DNA of 64,000 nucleotides from Epiperipatus broadwayi (taxonomy: Eukaryota; Onychophora; Udeonychophora; Euonychophora; Peripatidae): NCBI GenBank assembly GCA_028023455.1, contig JAQFVV010012394.1, forward strand, positions 26,917,053 to 26,981,052, written 5' to 3'. Position numbers and translations under genes: made by a program. How positions within the stretch are numbered: position 1 is the stretch's first letter; each line of letters starts with the position of its first letter. Below the pieces are notes generated by a model that worked only from the letters and a program-made list of their open reading frames with translations, was not told where the DNA came from and searched no databases. Shown here in pieces: positions 12,662-22,669 of this stretch.

Positions 12662-13149
12662 TTAAAACAGGCAAAGCTCTCTATACGAATTGCCACTCAG
12701 TGCAAGCCAGAGTAATCAATGGATGCCAGAAGGCTTGTACATAAAATCCCCATCTAGTGCCTACTCATAATGTGAAGTTTATTGGCTTAAAACCAATCCT
12801 GCCTAATAGGATAGTGGTGGCTATGGTTATTAAAGAACCAAAGTCATCAAAATAAGCTAATGAGCTTGGATTGAAAATATTAGTGTTTTCAATTTAAGAT
12901 TCATGGTTTTGTAGTTAAATAGAGATAAGGGGTGGCTGCTGGAGGGTTGTATTAGATCCAAAGCTCTAGGTGCAGTGCTCTCAGATCCAAGGCTCCTCAC
13001 TAAAGAAGGTCACAAGCCAGAAACTAGTCTGGGAATATTGGATGAGTAGGCACTAGATGGGGATTTTATGCACAAGCCTTCTGGCATCCATTGATTACTC
13101 TGACTTGCACTGAGTGGTAATTCGTATAGAGAGTTTTGCCCGTTTTAAT
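12662..13149. repeat. Family D palindromic element (hammerhead-containing)
   Basis: Arms 12662-12768 and 13042-13149 are a long, well matched inverted repeat containing GTAATCAATGGATGCCAGAA and CCCCATCTAGTGCCTACTCA. The 270-base centre holds a hammerhead-like core immediately before the right arm. This matches two family D units joined head to head, the left one lacking its ribozyme. Confidence 0.8.
12985..13043 (+). ncRNA. Hammerhead ribozyme motif, family D
   Basis: Helix I has an outer AUCCAA/UUGGAU helix (12985-12990 with 13038-13043), an internal loop and an inner CUCA/UGGG helix. Helix II is GGU/GCC with loop CACAA. Then come GAAA and a minimal helix III, C-UA-G, ending at GUC. The core reads CUAAAGA at 13000-13006 where CUGANGA is required, so this copy is probably inactive although its folding frame is well preserved. 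Confidence 0.7.
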
Positions 13150-13617
13150 AATATAAAGACTTCTCATACCAAATTACAAATTTCATTTTTTCATATGACA
13201 TAACTGACAATACCGTTAATATCTAGACTGTTTAAGATATTATTTGAACTAAAGAGCATTAAGTTGTTATGACATGAACTTTAGAAACGCAAATGCTCTA
13301 GGATATCAAGATGCAATTAATGTCTGGGCTATCTAAAATGATCAGTCAATGCATGGCAGGAGGTAGTTTTATATATTTTCTGATGTCTTTGAAAGAAGAT
13401 TTTGACCTTTAGTAAATTAGTCATACGTTTAAATATAAATATACAATAAGCAGTTTCTCCCATTGGATATATCTTCATTATTCAGAATTTTTAGGATCAC
13501 AATTGAAGAAAAAAAAAAATCCCTGCAACTTCATTGAAACTCGCAAAATAAAATTTCTTAATACACAAAATAAAATATGTGAGAATAACAAAAGAAAATG
13601 TAGTTTTGTGTGTACAT
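13150..13617. other. AT-rich DNA without recognisable genes
   Basis: No gene or repeat recognised in this spacer between the family D palindrome and the first LINE fragment. Confidence 0.4.
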
Positions 13618-13844
13618 TCATCATCATCATCATCATAAACCATTATCAATCCACTGAAGGATGGTCTCTCTGAATTCAAACCATCTTCTCTGATCTATAG
13701 CTTCTCTTCTCCACATCACCTCTGCACACTTTCTTATTTCATCCATCCATCTCACATGTGATCTCATTCTGAGTCTTTTACAATCTCTTGGAATCCGGTT
13801 TAAGATTTCAATTGTTCATCTATTATCATCTCTTCTAGCAATAT
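13618..13844 (-). mobile_element. 5'-truncated RTE LINE, 3' end only
   Basis: Closely similar to the 3' end of the full RTE element at 15.8 kb: a (TCA)n tail, then CCATTATCAATCCACTG and the antisense of the C-terminal coding region. The copy breaks off at 13844 after about 225 bases. 5' truncation and a short trinucleotide 3' tail are typical of RTE elements. It has small indels and is not coding. Confidence 0.85.
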
Positions 13845-14007
13845 TTGCATAGAAATGATGGAATGCAATTTCAATTATATTATATTATCAATAATTTCTA
13901 AATTTAAAAGGAGCCATAACTAGACTTTATAAATTTATATATACTACAAAATGATCCACTATATATTATAAACTTCAACTAAAGCCCAGACTTACATCTA
14001 AATATAC

Positions 14008-14390
14008 AGTGTGTCCCCGTAGAAAGATGACTGATTCATTCTTCAAGATATTTCTACAGTTCTATATCTGAATCAGTACATGTTACAATGTCATAGTTTA
14101 GCTGTTCATCGCAAAAAATTTAAGGTGCCAACATATGAATTACAACATGAAATGTAACCATGCAAAAAACCATGATAGAAGAATGTGCTAATCTTAAATT
14201 TTATTTTAAATCGAGCATAACTGTTTCTGAAATATTTGATATGATGATTCAAACTGATCATGACAATGCAGCTATGAGTTGCAAGAACATGTTTAAGTTG
14301 TTTTCAAGATTTCATGATGACAGAGAGAGTTCTGGAAACAATCTACACAGATGCAAAACACACTGTCACATTTCATAATCCAGACAAGTT
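14008..14390 (+). mobile_element. Mariner-type element, 5' part
   Basis: It begins CAGTGTGTCCCCGTAGAAAG, compatible with a mariner inverted repeat, and leads into an ORF with a mariner-type DNA-binding domain. A related leader (GTTCA(T/C)C...AAAAATTTAA) and coding start recur at 37.5 kb. No catalytic domain follows and no right terminal repeat was found. Confidence 0.6.
14160..14378 (+). pseudogene. Mariner transposase N-terminal helix-turn-helix fragment
   Basis: The 72-codon ORF reads like the paired N-terminal helix-turn-helix of mariner transposases and of the mariner-derived FLJ37770/GVQW3-type proteins. It has a KFYFKSSITVSEIFDM helix region (consensus like KFCFKLGKTATETFEML), then AMSCKNMFKLFSRF (consensus ALSRTQVFEWFKRF) and DDRES (consensus EGRES). 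Full transposases run about 340 residues and end in a DDD or DDE domain; nothing of that follows here. It is therefore a truncated relic, possibly still able to be read as a short ORF. The family assignment is from remembered consensus, not a search. Confidence 0.65.
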
Positions 14391-14679
14391 AGCACTTCAA
14401 AATTTTATGATGAATAATTAAATTGTCACTATGTAATACATGCATTGATTTAGAGGTGGCACTGCCAGTATCTTATAACCAATTACCTTTCATTTCATTG
14501 CATACAATAAGTCAGTATTCCCCTCACTGAAACCAACATTCAACTTAGTATTACTTTCAATAGTTGTCTTGCTTCCATGTTATTACATCTAGAGATATGA
14601 TTTGATTTAATTGTCAAAAAACAAATCCTCAGCATGAGAAAATGGAATAATTCTTTCAGTTACCGCATATGAATTGCTC

Positions 14680-15540
14680 AGCATTTTACATAAAGAAGTG
14701 AGATATTCAATTAAATCTATGGAGAAAAAAAAGTTCAAGAAAATGATAAAGACATACCAGATAATTGGAAGAATGCAGGAATAATAATATTTATTTAAAA
14801 AGGTAAAGATATAAAAATTACTAGCCTCTTAGTTTTCTATCATATTCTACTAAGATCTTCAGCAAAATTATTCCAACTTGTTTGCAACAAAGTTTAGATT
14901 CAAGCTGATCCCAAAAATAAGCTGAATTTAAGTGGTTTAGGAATCATGTCCAAGTATCAAGAGAAAATTACAGAAAGAAGCAATGAATGTGAATTGATAT
15001 TAAACTTTGAATTTATGGATTATGAAAAAGCTCTTAGTACCATAAGTATTTTCACAGTGATTAAATATTTGAACCATCAAGCTATAAACTAGGATGTTGC
15101 CATATTTTGAAGAATATTTATCAAAATGCTAAGAACAGTGATTAGATTATATAGTAATACTAAAAAGATTAACACTGAAAAGGATATAAGATAATTATTT
15201 CATATCTCCAAAATCTTTTACAGCAGTTTTACAAAAAAAAAAAAGGAAAAAAAAATTGAAAAAATAAGGGAATAAAAATACATGGAAATTGCTTAAATCA
15301 TCTAGATTTTGCAGATGATGTGGTTGTTTTTAAAATAATACAGTACTTTAAGGCTTCAGGAAATATTATAAGACTTATTTGGTTAAAGTAAAAAGGTAGG
15401 AATAAACAAAATAAAGATTGTTAATCATTAATTAGAAGTTACAATTGCAAATACCATGGTCAGATTATTAACACAGATAAAACATAATAGATGAAAATAA
15501 TCATAAAATCAAGATTGAATGAAGTCCTTTTGGTAGATGT
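14680..15540 (+). pseudogene. Degenerate RTE reverse transcriptase relic
   Basis: Translated in shifting frames this segment follows the RT of the full RTE at 16.1-17.4 kb: KEVRYSIKSM near 14695, DNWKNAGIIIFI near 14760, the Y-K-F region near 14850, FMDYEKAL near 15015 (motif A), a LDFADDVVVF match near 15305 (motif C), and GQIINTD near 15460. It has many stops and indels. It is an old plus-strand copy, opposite in orientation to the young element next to it. Confidence 0.8.
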
Positions 15541-15799
15541 ATTTTTTAATATATACCTGTAATATAAACTGTTACTTATATAGTGTACATATGTAATATT
15601 GTTAATGAGTAACTTCTCAGAGCATACATTTCCTATAAGGACTGACTTTAAAAGCATACGTGTACATTTATGCTTAGGGCTTTTATAAACCAGTCTTTCC
15701 TCACCATGCTTAATTCAGGTTGATCCTTATAGAAGAGTGCACAGAGATTTTCTGAGGAGTTATTCATTTATAAAATTAGTATCATCATCATCATCATTA

Positions 15800-16123
15800 T
15801 CAACCATTATCAATCCACTGCAGGATGAAGGTCTCTCCAAGTTTAATCCATCTTCTCCGATCTTTAGCTTCTCTTCTCCACATCACCCCTGCACACTTTC
15901 TTATTTCATCCATCCATCTCACATGTGGTCTCTTTCTGGGTGTTTTACAATCTCTTGGAATCCAGTTTAAAATTTCAATTGTCCATCTATTATCATCTCT
16001 TCTAACAATATGTCCAGCCCAACTCCACTTCAATCTTTTAATTTTTTCAATGAGGTCAGTAACACCTGTTTGTTCTCTTACCCATACATTGCGTTTACGA
16101 TCTCTTCTTGTTACTCCCAACAT
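15800..16123 (-). CDS. RTE element C-terminal region
   Basis: 107 codons that complete the RTE protein after the frameshift: MLGVTRRDRKRN..., IKRLKWSWAGHIVRR, WTIEILNWIPRD, KRPHVRWMDEIRK and a Trp/Arg-rich end. This conserved tail occurs in many arthropod and other invertebrate RTE-like proteins; its role is not established. The stop lies about 20 bases before the trinucleotide tail, as usual for this clade. Confidence 0.88.
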   Translation of the reverse strand: MLGVTRRDRKRNVWVREQTGVTDLIEKIKRLKWSWAGHIVRRDDNRWTIEILNWIPRDCKTPRKRPHVRWMDEIRKCAGVMWRREAKDRRRWIKLGETFILQWIDNG

Positions 16124-17379
16124 ACATCTCCCATACCTCTTTGAGTGGTTTGAAGTCTCTGAATTGCTCTTCTATTAAGTGTCCAAGTCTCAGATCCATA
16201 AGTAAGAACTGGTAAAACACATTTGTTAAAAACCTTCCTTTTCAAACACATAGGCATATTTCCTTTTAGTATCAAGTTATTTCTACCAAAAGCACTCCAA
16301 CCAAGTTTAATTCTATGATTAATTTCCTCCATTATGTTTCCATCTGTATTAATAATCTGACTAAGGTATTTGTAACTGTTAACTTCTTCTAATTCATCAT
16401 AATCAATCTTTATTTTCATATTTTGAGCAAATCGATTAAACATTACTTTCGTCTTTTTAACATTTATTTTTAGTCCTACTTTCCTACTTTCATCTGATAA
16501 TTCCTGCAACATTTCCTGCAGATCTGAAGCATTATTTGCAAAAACAACTACATCATCTGCGAAATCTAAATGACTTAAATAATCACCATTTACTTTCACT
16601 CCTTTAGTTTCCCATTTTAATCCACAAAATACTTCATGCAGCACTGCTGTAAAAAGTTTTGGAGATATGGAGTCACCTTGTCTTACACCTTTCTCAATGT
16701 TGACTTTCCCAGTGTCATTATGTAATCTAATTGTTGCTGTTGCATTTTTATAAATATTCTTTAAAATATGACAATATCCTGAATCTATACCTTGATGATC
16801 TAATGCTTTAATCACTGAAGAAATGTTTATAGAATCAAATGCCTTTTCATAATCTACAAATCCTAAGCATAATGGCAACTCATATTCATTTGTCCTTTCT
16901 ATAACTTCTCTCAATACCTGGATATGATCTACTGTACTAAAACCACTTTTAAATCCGGCTTGTTCTCTTGGTTGGTGGAAATCCAAAGTTCTCTGTAGAC
17001 AAGTAGTAATTACCTTGGTAAAAATTTTATATAAAACTGATAAAAGGCTGATAGGTCTGTAATTTCTAATATCTTCTTTATCACCTTTTTTAAATATTAA
17101 TATTATTACTGCATTCTTCCAATCATCCAGTACATCTTTATCATTTAGACATTTGGTATATAACTTTGCTAAATTTTTTTCTATTTCTTCACCTGCTTCT
17201 TTTAATATATCAATTATAATTCCATCATTACCTGGAGCCTTTCCTTTCTTCATACATTTAATTGCATGTCTCACTTCTTCATTTAAAATTCTGGGCAATT
17301 TGGAAGATGTAATAGATATAGGAGGTACTTGTTCTTTATTACTATATAATTCTTGATAAAAATCTTCTACCAATTTCAT
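16111..17379 (-). CDS. RTE element reverse transcriptase domain
   Basis: 422 codons of non-LTR reverse transcriptase, which copies the element RNA at the nicked target. Motifs in order: KGKAPGNDGI (46-54), NYRPISLLSVLYKIF (106-120), QAGFKSGFSTVDHI (140-153), motif A FVDYEKAFDSI (174-184), motif B GVRQGDSISPKLF (231-243) and motif C LDFADDVVVF (271-280) with the Asp pair. TYGSETWTLNR follows in the C-terminal region. The Met is internal: the frame extends upstream to about 17416. The frame breaks near 16120 by one base before the last 100 residues. Confidence 0.95.
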   Translation of the reverse strand: MKLVEDFYQELYSNKEQVPPISITSSKLPRILNEEVRHAIKCMKKGKAPGNDGIIIDILKEAGEEIEKNLAKLYTKCLNDKDVLDDWKNAVIILIFKKGDKEDIRNYRPISLLSVLYKIFTKVITTCLQRTLDFHQPREQAGFKSGFSTVDHIQVLREVIERTNEYELPLCLGFVDYEKAFDSINISSVIKALDHQGIDSGYCHILKNIYKNATATIRLHNDTGKVNIEKGVRQGDSISPKLFTAVLHEVFCGLKWETKGVKVNGDYLSHLDFADDVVVFANNASDLQEMLQELSDESRKVGLKINVKKTKVMFNRFAQNMKIKIDYDELEEVNSYKYLSQIINTDGNIMEEINHRIKLGWSAFGRNNLILKGNMPMCLKRKVFNKCVLPVLTYGSETWTLNRRAIQRLQTTQRGMGDVCWE

Positions 17380-18060
17380 GATGTCATCTCTCCTTTTAGT
17401 AATAATTCCATCTTTTTTCTTATTGCAGATATAAATTTCCTACCAATACCAAAATGTTGTTTTACATTCTTAAGACTTTTATTTTCTTCTACAGCTTTCC
17501 TTGCTAGTTCACAGTTATACTTTCTTATATCATTTTCAACTCTTTTCTGCACCATTTTACAAAATTCGAGATATTCAATTCTTTTTAATGCATCATTTTT
17601 GTATATCTTCATATTCCTTCTTTTCTTCATAAATGCTCTAGTCTCAGTAGAAATTTTATTGGTCAATTGCTGTTTCTTTCTACCAGCTATCTTTGTTGCA
17701 GTTTTCAAAAGTGTATCAGTTATTTTCATATTAATTTCATTCAAATCTGAATCATGTTCAAAATCTACTAATACTTGAAACCGATTTGTAAGTTCTAATT
17801 TAAATTCATTAGAATGTTTCTGAAGATTAGGAATATCAATTGTAAATATTGTTTTTCTTAATAATTTTTGTCTCTCTAGTTTTACATTAACACGTATCTT
17901 ACACCTTACTAATCGATGATCACTTCCTGTGTTAAATTTATTAAGAACATTACAATCTTGAAATATGTATTTCCTGTTAGTCAAAATATAATCCAATTCT
18001 GCTGTACCTTCATTTGGATGCTTCCATGTCCATTTCCTTTTAACATTTTTCTCAAAAAAA
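17376..18060 (-). CDS. RTE element endonuclease C-terminus and linker
   Basis: Continues the endonuclease in the next frame: KRKWTWKHPNEGTAELDYIL is the usual W-T/W-P...D-YIL block, and GSDHRLVRCKI carries the catalytic His of the SDH motif. After it comes a Lys-rich linker of about 150 residues leading to the RT. The frame is lost in an A/T-run near 17412, where the alternative frame reads KKDGIITKRRDDIMKL and joins the RT. The first Met in this segment (17996) is internal and not a start. Confidence 0.88.
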
Positions 18061-18630
18061 AGAATTCATAATATAAAGTTTTTCTTTTTCTGCAAACTCC
18101 ACAAGTCTATGTCCTCTCTCATTTCTATTACCATAACCAAAATTACCCACAGCACTTTCATCTTTCATTTTTTTACCAATTCTAGCATTAAAGTCTCCCA
18201 TAACAATTTTAAAATGGTGTTTACTCTGATCAAAAGCCTTTTGTACATCCATATAAAAATCTTCTACTACTTCATCACTATGAGAACTTGTTGGGACATA
18301 AACCTGAATTATCTGCATTTGGTATCTGCTATTAAGTTGTATAACTAATTTTGCCACTCTGTCCGATACACCATCAATCTCCACAATATTGTTCTTCCAC
18401 TTTTTATTTATAATGAATCCTATTCCACTTGTATTTCCAATATTTGTACCTTTATAATAGAGTATATGTCCACTTTTTGAATCAATTGTCTCTTCACCTT
18501 TTCTTCTAACTTCACAAAGTCCAATAATGTCCCATTTAATATAAGAGAGTTCTTCTTCTAATTCTTTCAATCTTCCTTCACTTGAAAGTGATCTGCAGTT
18601 GTAAGTACCTAAATAAAAAGTCGTCATCAA
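18052..18630 (-). CDS. RTE element endonuclease, N-terminal part
   Basis: 192 codons of an apurinic/apyrimidinic-type endonuclease that nicks target DNA to prime reverse transcription. Visible motifs are LGTYNCRS (Asn11), GLCEVRRKG (Glu40, metal binding), GIGFIINKKW at about 70-79, QVYVPTSSH at about 109-117 and VMGDFNARIG (Asp146, Asn148). The reading frame ends in a run of eight A on the plus strand (18052-18059), one base out of frame with the rest of the domain. That could be a true mutation or a homopolymer error. The Met at 18630 is the natural start, since RTE ORFs often begin just before this endonuclease motif. Confidence 0.9.
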   Translation of the reverse strand: MMTTFYLGTYNCRSLSSEGRLKELEEELSYIKWDIIGLCEVRRKGEETIDSKSGHILYYKGTNIGNTSGIGFIINKKWKNNIVEIDGVSDRVAKLVIQLNSRYQMQIIQVYVPTSSHSDEVVEDFYMDVQKAFDQSKHHFKIVMGDFNARIGKKMKDESAVGNFGYGNRNERGHRLVEFAEKEKLYIMNSFF

Positions 18631-18689
18631 ATGGCAGCACTTATATATTTGGAAAAAAAAAAATTTTTTTTTTGTTTAATAACATATGG

Positions 18690-19040
18690 ATCCAAATATT
18701 GGATATAATTATTGGAAATAATGAAAAAAGATCAAAAGTCAAATACTCTGGTGAGAGAATAACAGGTTTCATTATCATCACTGAATTAAGAAAATGAAAC
18801 AAAACTGCTCTGGATATATTGCTAGAAAAGGTTTAATAGATATACAATTGCAGTCTTAAACTCGATTTCAAAAGATTGTAAAAGGTCTAAAAAGAGACAT
18901 GAGATAAATGAAAGGAATATAGAAAATTGCTAATATGTGAAGAAAAGTAATGATGGATCAGAGCAACTGTACTAAACATGGAGAGATCTTCATCTTGTAG
19001 TGAATCAATAATGATTGAAAATAATGATGATGAACATTCA
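18690..19040 (+). pseudogene. Degenerate RTE 3' end, plus strand
   Basis: Translated with frameshifts it follows the RTE C-terminal tail: GERITGFIIITELRK, then CSGYIARKG, and further on HGEIFIL, followed by AATAATGATGATGAA as a decayed trinucleotide tail. It lies tail-out directly beside the 5' end of the young minus-strand element and may have helped place that boundary. Confidence 0.7.
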
Positions 19041-19827
19041 CACATATGTTAGCATATGTACATACATTACATGGATTAGAGTTACCCTTGAAAAATGTTA
19101 GGTTTTGGTAATATAAAATGTAAAGTAATTAATACATTATAATAGAAATGAAATTATAAATAAAAAAAATTAAAGAAATATTTTCTTTCACAAAAATGTA
19201 CTAAAAAATAAAAATAAATTTTCTTCAACTTTCACAAAAAACAAAAAGCATAAAGCAGTCAAGTTTGAAAATGGCAACATTACTACGATCATTCACAAAT
19301 CGCATTCCCAAAGAATCATTTATATAAACGTGCAACTAATATTTGCTTTCTCATATTGATATCAAACTATCTGACAAATAGATTAGAACTGATTCAAGAA
19401 ACTGGTTGTTATTTATAAGTTTATTTAAATGATTCTTTGCTCCATGCTTTTATTTATGTAATCTGAAGGGGAAAAAAAGATTTTTTAATGCATTTATGCT
19501 TTTCTTTTTGATTTTTTTCTCCCTATTTTGTATTTTTATGTAATACTAAATTATTAAGAATAGTTTTCAATGAAACATTCTGGTTTAAATTACAAGAAAC
19601 ACTGCTAGATACTGCCAGCATTATAATTACATATTTTTTACTAATTTTTTTTCCTAAAATTAAAAAATTCAGTTTTCATTGGGAAAACATATATATCTAT
19701 GTAAAATTTCAACTACATTGGAAATAGAGAAGTGGGTCAAAATTGAATTAACAAGATTTTACCCTACTGGGCTAAAAAAAAAAGCAGTAAATTAAATAAA
19801 AGCATACAATAAACAAAATGACATATT
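19041..19827. other. AT-rich DNA without recognisable genes
   Basis: No ORF of interest, no RNA gene and no shared repeat seen. Confidence 0.4.
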
Positions 19828-20129
19828 GATTAATAATATTTCTGTAGTGTAATTTTCACTACATTACTCTGACACAAGATAGGGACTGGTTTCTATCCAC
19901 TTTTAATATCTTGTGGAGAGTTGTAATCATAAACATATAACCAAAGACATGGGAAAAAGATCCCCAAGATGCACATTTCATGCTGAACTAGGACTCATCA
20001 GATGGCCCAGATCACAATCTCTTACATATAAATTTATCATTGTTCAGTATATATGGGTAGCCAATTACTACAGTTTAATTGCTGTGGCAAAGTTATGCAG
20101 TAACTTTGACACCTAACAATTAAACTTAG
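19828..20129 (-). repeat. Hammerhead family B element, copy B3
   Basis: The most complete family B copy in this part: a TGTAGTGTAATTTTCACTACA terminal segment, the GATAGGGACTGGTTTCTATCC body, the hammerhead, then the AT-rich leader ending near GCAAAGTTATGCAGTAACTTTGACAC, which is itself a small inverted repeat. Confidence 0.75.
19959..20013 (-). ncRNA. Hammerhead ribozyme motif, family B
   Basis: Minus strand: outer helix I GAUC/GAUC, inner helix CCA/UGG with a U-U mismatch next to the core, an intact CUGAUGAG core (plus 19995-20001), a helix II weakened by two substitutions, an intact GAAA, helix III of two base pairs with loop GUGC, and an AUC cleavage site. Activity is possible but the mismatch and weak helix II count against it. 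Confidence 0.7.
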
Positions 20130-20250
20130 TAATTGGCTATCTATATATAAATAAATATAATGTAATGGATAAATAATTCTATATGTAACTTTACTAGAAG
20201 ATGCCACTAGATAATAAATCTAGACCTCTTTCTTATAAATATTTTAATTT

Positions 20251-20636
20251 GCGAAGCACCGATAGTTGAAAATTGAAATAAATCGAGATACTGCCAAATC
20301 TCTAGCACTCATTACAATATTTAACTGACAGCCAATCAGATGTCATGGGTAGCTGTCAAAATGGCATGGGATTTCGTGTTGTATGTTTATGATTTACACT
20401 CAGTGAGTTAATTGTGAAGATATTTAAGGCTTCAAGCTTTCAAACCTAAATGCTTACGACTGACTTAGATATACAGAAAGAAAAGTAGAGAAAAGGGCGA
20501 CCGCCCTTTTCATGTAAAATCTTTGTTGTGTGTTTAGGTTTGGATATCATTTCGACAGCTATCCATGACATCTGATTGGCTGTCAGTTAAGTATTGTAAT
20601 GAGCGCTAGAGATTTGGCAGTGTCTCGATTTATTAT
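20251..20636. mobile_element. Foldback/MITE-like element with ~86-bp inverted arms
   Basis: Arms 20277-20362 and 20549-20634 are well matched inverted repeats starting AATAAATCGAGA. Each arm carries GACAGCCAATCAGATGTCATG, which contains a CCAAT sequence. The centre has the 20-bp palindrome AAAAGGGCGACCGCCCTTTT at 20491-20510. A direct repeat CTCTTTCTTATAAA plus a further similar stretch flanks the block at 20226 and 20637. A direct repeat this long is unusual for a cut-and-paste MITE. Confidence 0.75.
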
Positions 20637-20662
20637 CTCTTTCTTATAAAAAATTGTAATTT

Positions 20663-21497
20663 AATATTGTTAAATATTATTCAAGAAATACCGAAGAAAG
20701 AAGTTAAGTTTATTAGCAAAGTTACAATTACACAAAAATGTTGGGAAGCTATAAATTATAAAATGAAATTCTTCCAATTAATAATAAACTTTGAAGTAAA
20801 AAAACCACTTTACCCCACAAGTTACATTTGGACACCTATATTTATATGGCATATTAACATTTTATATTTTATAATTCAAATAAGTCAATAATAAGATAAA
20901 CAAAATAATTTATTATCAAACAAAATTATTTATTTAAGAAAAATAAAATAATAATGTTATTGTAATAGCTACCAATATTTAAATTCATACATCAAAATCA
21001 ACAAATGAATGTATGATCAACAATCCAAGACATTGCCAAACCAAGCCATCCTTGATTTCAATACTTAGTAACAGAGTAACCTATATACTGAGGGCTATAA
21101 AATTAAGCAATTGGAAATGCCTGTTAAAAGTAAGATTAACTCACTACTATAATATTTTAAGTAATGCCACAAAAAAAAAAAAACTATTTTTAAAACCTCA
21201 TATATAAAATATTTAAACACTAATTAATTATTACAACCATATTTATAAAGATATGACATTAGCCGTGCTCATGAAACTATTTATTGCAAAAATGAAGTTA
21301 TTATAAAAATGAAACCATAGAAAATGTATAACTGGAACTAACCACCAATATCAAGCAAAATACATCATCTAACAATATCTCAACTGCTAATATGCACAGC
21401 ATTGGCCAAATCGTTTATATAAAATAAATATTTATTAGTAGTTAAACAGTCATAAATTTAAAATTATAAATATTATCATTAAATAGTATAGGTTTAT
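20663..21497. other. AT-rich DNA without recognisable genes
   Basis: Two short ORFs (74 and 64 codons) have no recognisable similarity and are compatible with chance. No shared repeats noticed. Confidence 0.4.
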
Positions 21498-21767
21498 TTG
21501 TATTTTTATATTGGACTATTTTCATCATCTAATATGAGTATTGAATGTCTTTAGAAAAATTTAACTTTATTTAAATATTCCACATACAATCAGTAATAGC
21601 ACATCAAACACAACATTTCGAGAGAAGAAGGGAGAATAATACCTCTCAAAACGTTGTGCCTATACTAACAGTTGAATGTATTTGGAATATTTAAATAAAT
21701 TTAAATTTTTCTAAAGACATTCAATACTCATATTAGATGATGGAAATAGTCCAATATAAAAATACAA
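21498..21767. repeat. 270-bp palindrome
   Basis: Arms 21498-21598 and 21665-21767 are complementary over about 100 bases with few mismatches. The pairing continues inward through CACAACATTTCGAGAG and CCTCTCAAAACGTTGTG, leaving a centre of about 20 bases near 21633. No ORF. It is a foldback element or a palindromic duplication. Confidence 0.85.
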
Positions 21768-22669
21768 TTAGAATACCATCATCACAAATCTTCAGAAAAG
21801 CATAGGTTTATATTTTATAATCTGTACTGAAATGTGACATCTATAAAATAAAAATATATATTATAATTGATCATATCCATGTTATTTTTAAATATTTACA
21901 TCAAAACATTTTGAAAATATTAACTTGAATATAGTTTTTTATAAATACACATATATAGATTGGTACAATATTTAAGAACTGACAAATTATAAATGATTAA
22001 TATAGGCATAAAATATTTATATGAAAACCAATTTATTATACATTTTTTAAAAATATATTTAATGAACATTTATAAATGGTTTTCTCATTTCAATTTATTT
22101 ACCAGTAAAAAACTTAAATGTAAAGAATTAGCAAACGATTGCTTTTTCCATTATGATGCTCTATTTGAAATATAGATGGAGGACAGCCAACAGGAGACGG
22201 GCTTAGGGCTTAAACAAGTTGTTGAAATGCAGCAGTTGCTTATAAAGTATTACTCTTATTTATAAATAAATATGTGAAGGAATAGATTATCCATTTAAGT
22301 CTTGGTTCCCAAATTATTGAGATAAAAATTATTTATTCATAAATGCATTTTGGAAATCGAAAATTCAATGTTTTCTGCAATCAAAAGCAAGACGATTCTG
22401 TTCACGTGAACAAACTTCTTCTTTTTTTTTTTTTATAAGAAATCACTCTTGGTTAATTGTCAATAGAACAGTAAATAATTCTACAGTCTATTTAAAAGTA
22501 TTTAAATAAATAATTATCAGTTCTTTACAATTAATATTTTTAAAATTCAACAGTTGACTTTAAATAATGACAATGTTATATTTTAAACATATCAATGACG
22601 TCACATTTTTTAAATTAAATAAAATTAATTTTCTATACACCAATGAAATATATTCATAAGGAATATATC
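21768..22669. other. AT-rich DNA without recognisable genes
   Basis: A 60-codon ORF at 21993-22175 has AT-rich codon content and no recognised family. Nothing else seen. Confidence 0.4.

Larger units (their letters stand above)
15781..18650 (-). mobile_element. Nearly complete RTE-type LINE retrotransposon
   Basis: A minus-strand non-LTR retrotransposon of about 2.9 kb encoding an AP-like endonuclease, a linker, a reverse transcriptase and the RTE-type C-terminal region, ending in a (TGATGA)n tail at 15781-15800. Only three frameshifts were seen and no in-frame stops, so it is one of the younger insertions here. The 5' boundary near 18650 is uncertain; it lies beside an A/T-run of about 20 bases. 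No target duplication could be identified. Five other fragments of the family lie in the window. Confidence 0.92.

Noticed and set aside
15737-16178. Plus-strand ORFs of 77 and 117 codons
   Set aside because: They are antisense shadows of the RTE C-terminal region, which has clear family motifs on the minus strand.
17153-18348. Plus-strand ORFs of 67, 141 and 79 codons
   Set aside because: Antisense shadows of the RTE RT, linker and endonuclease.
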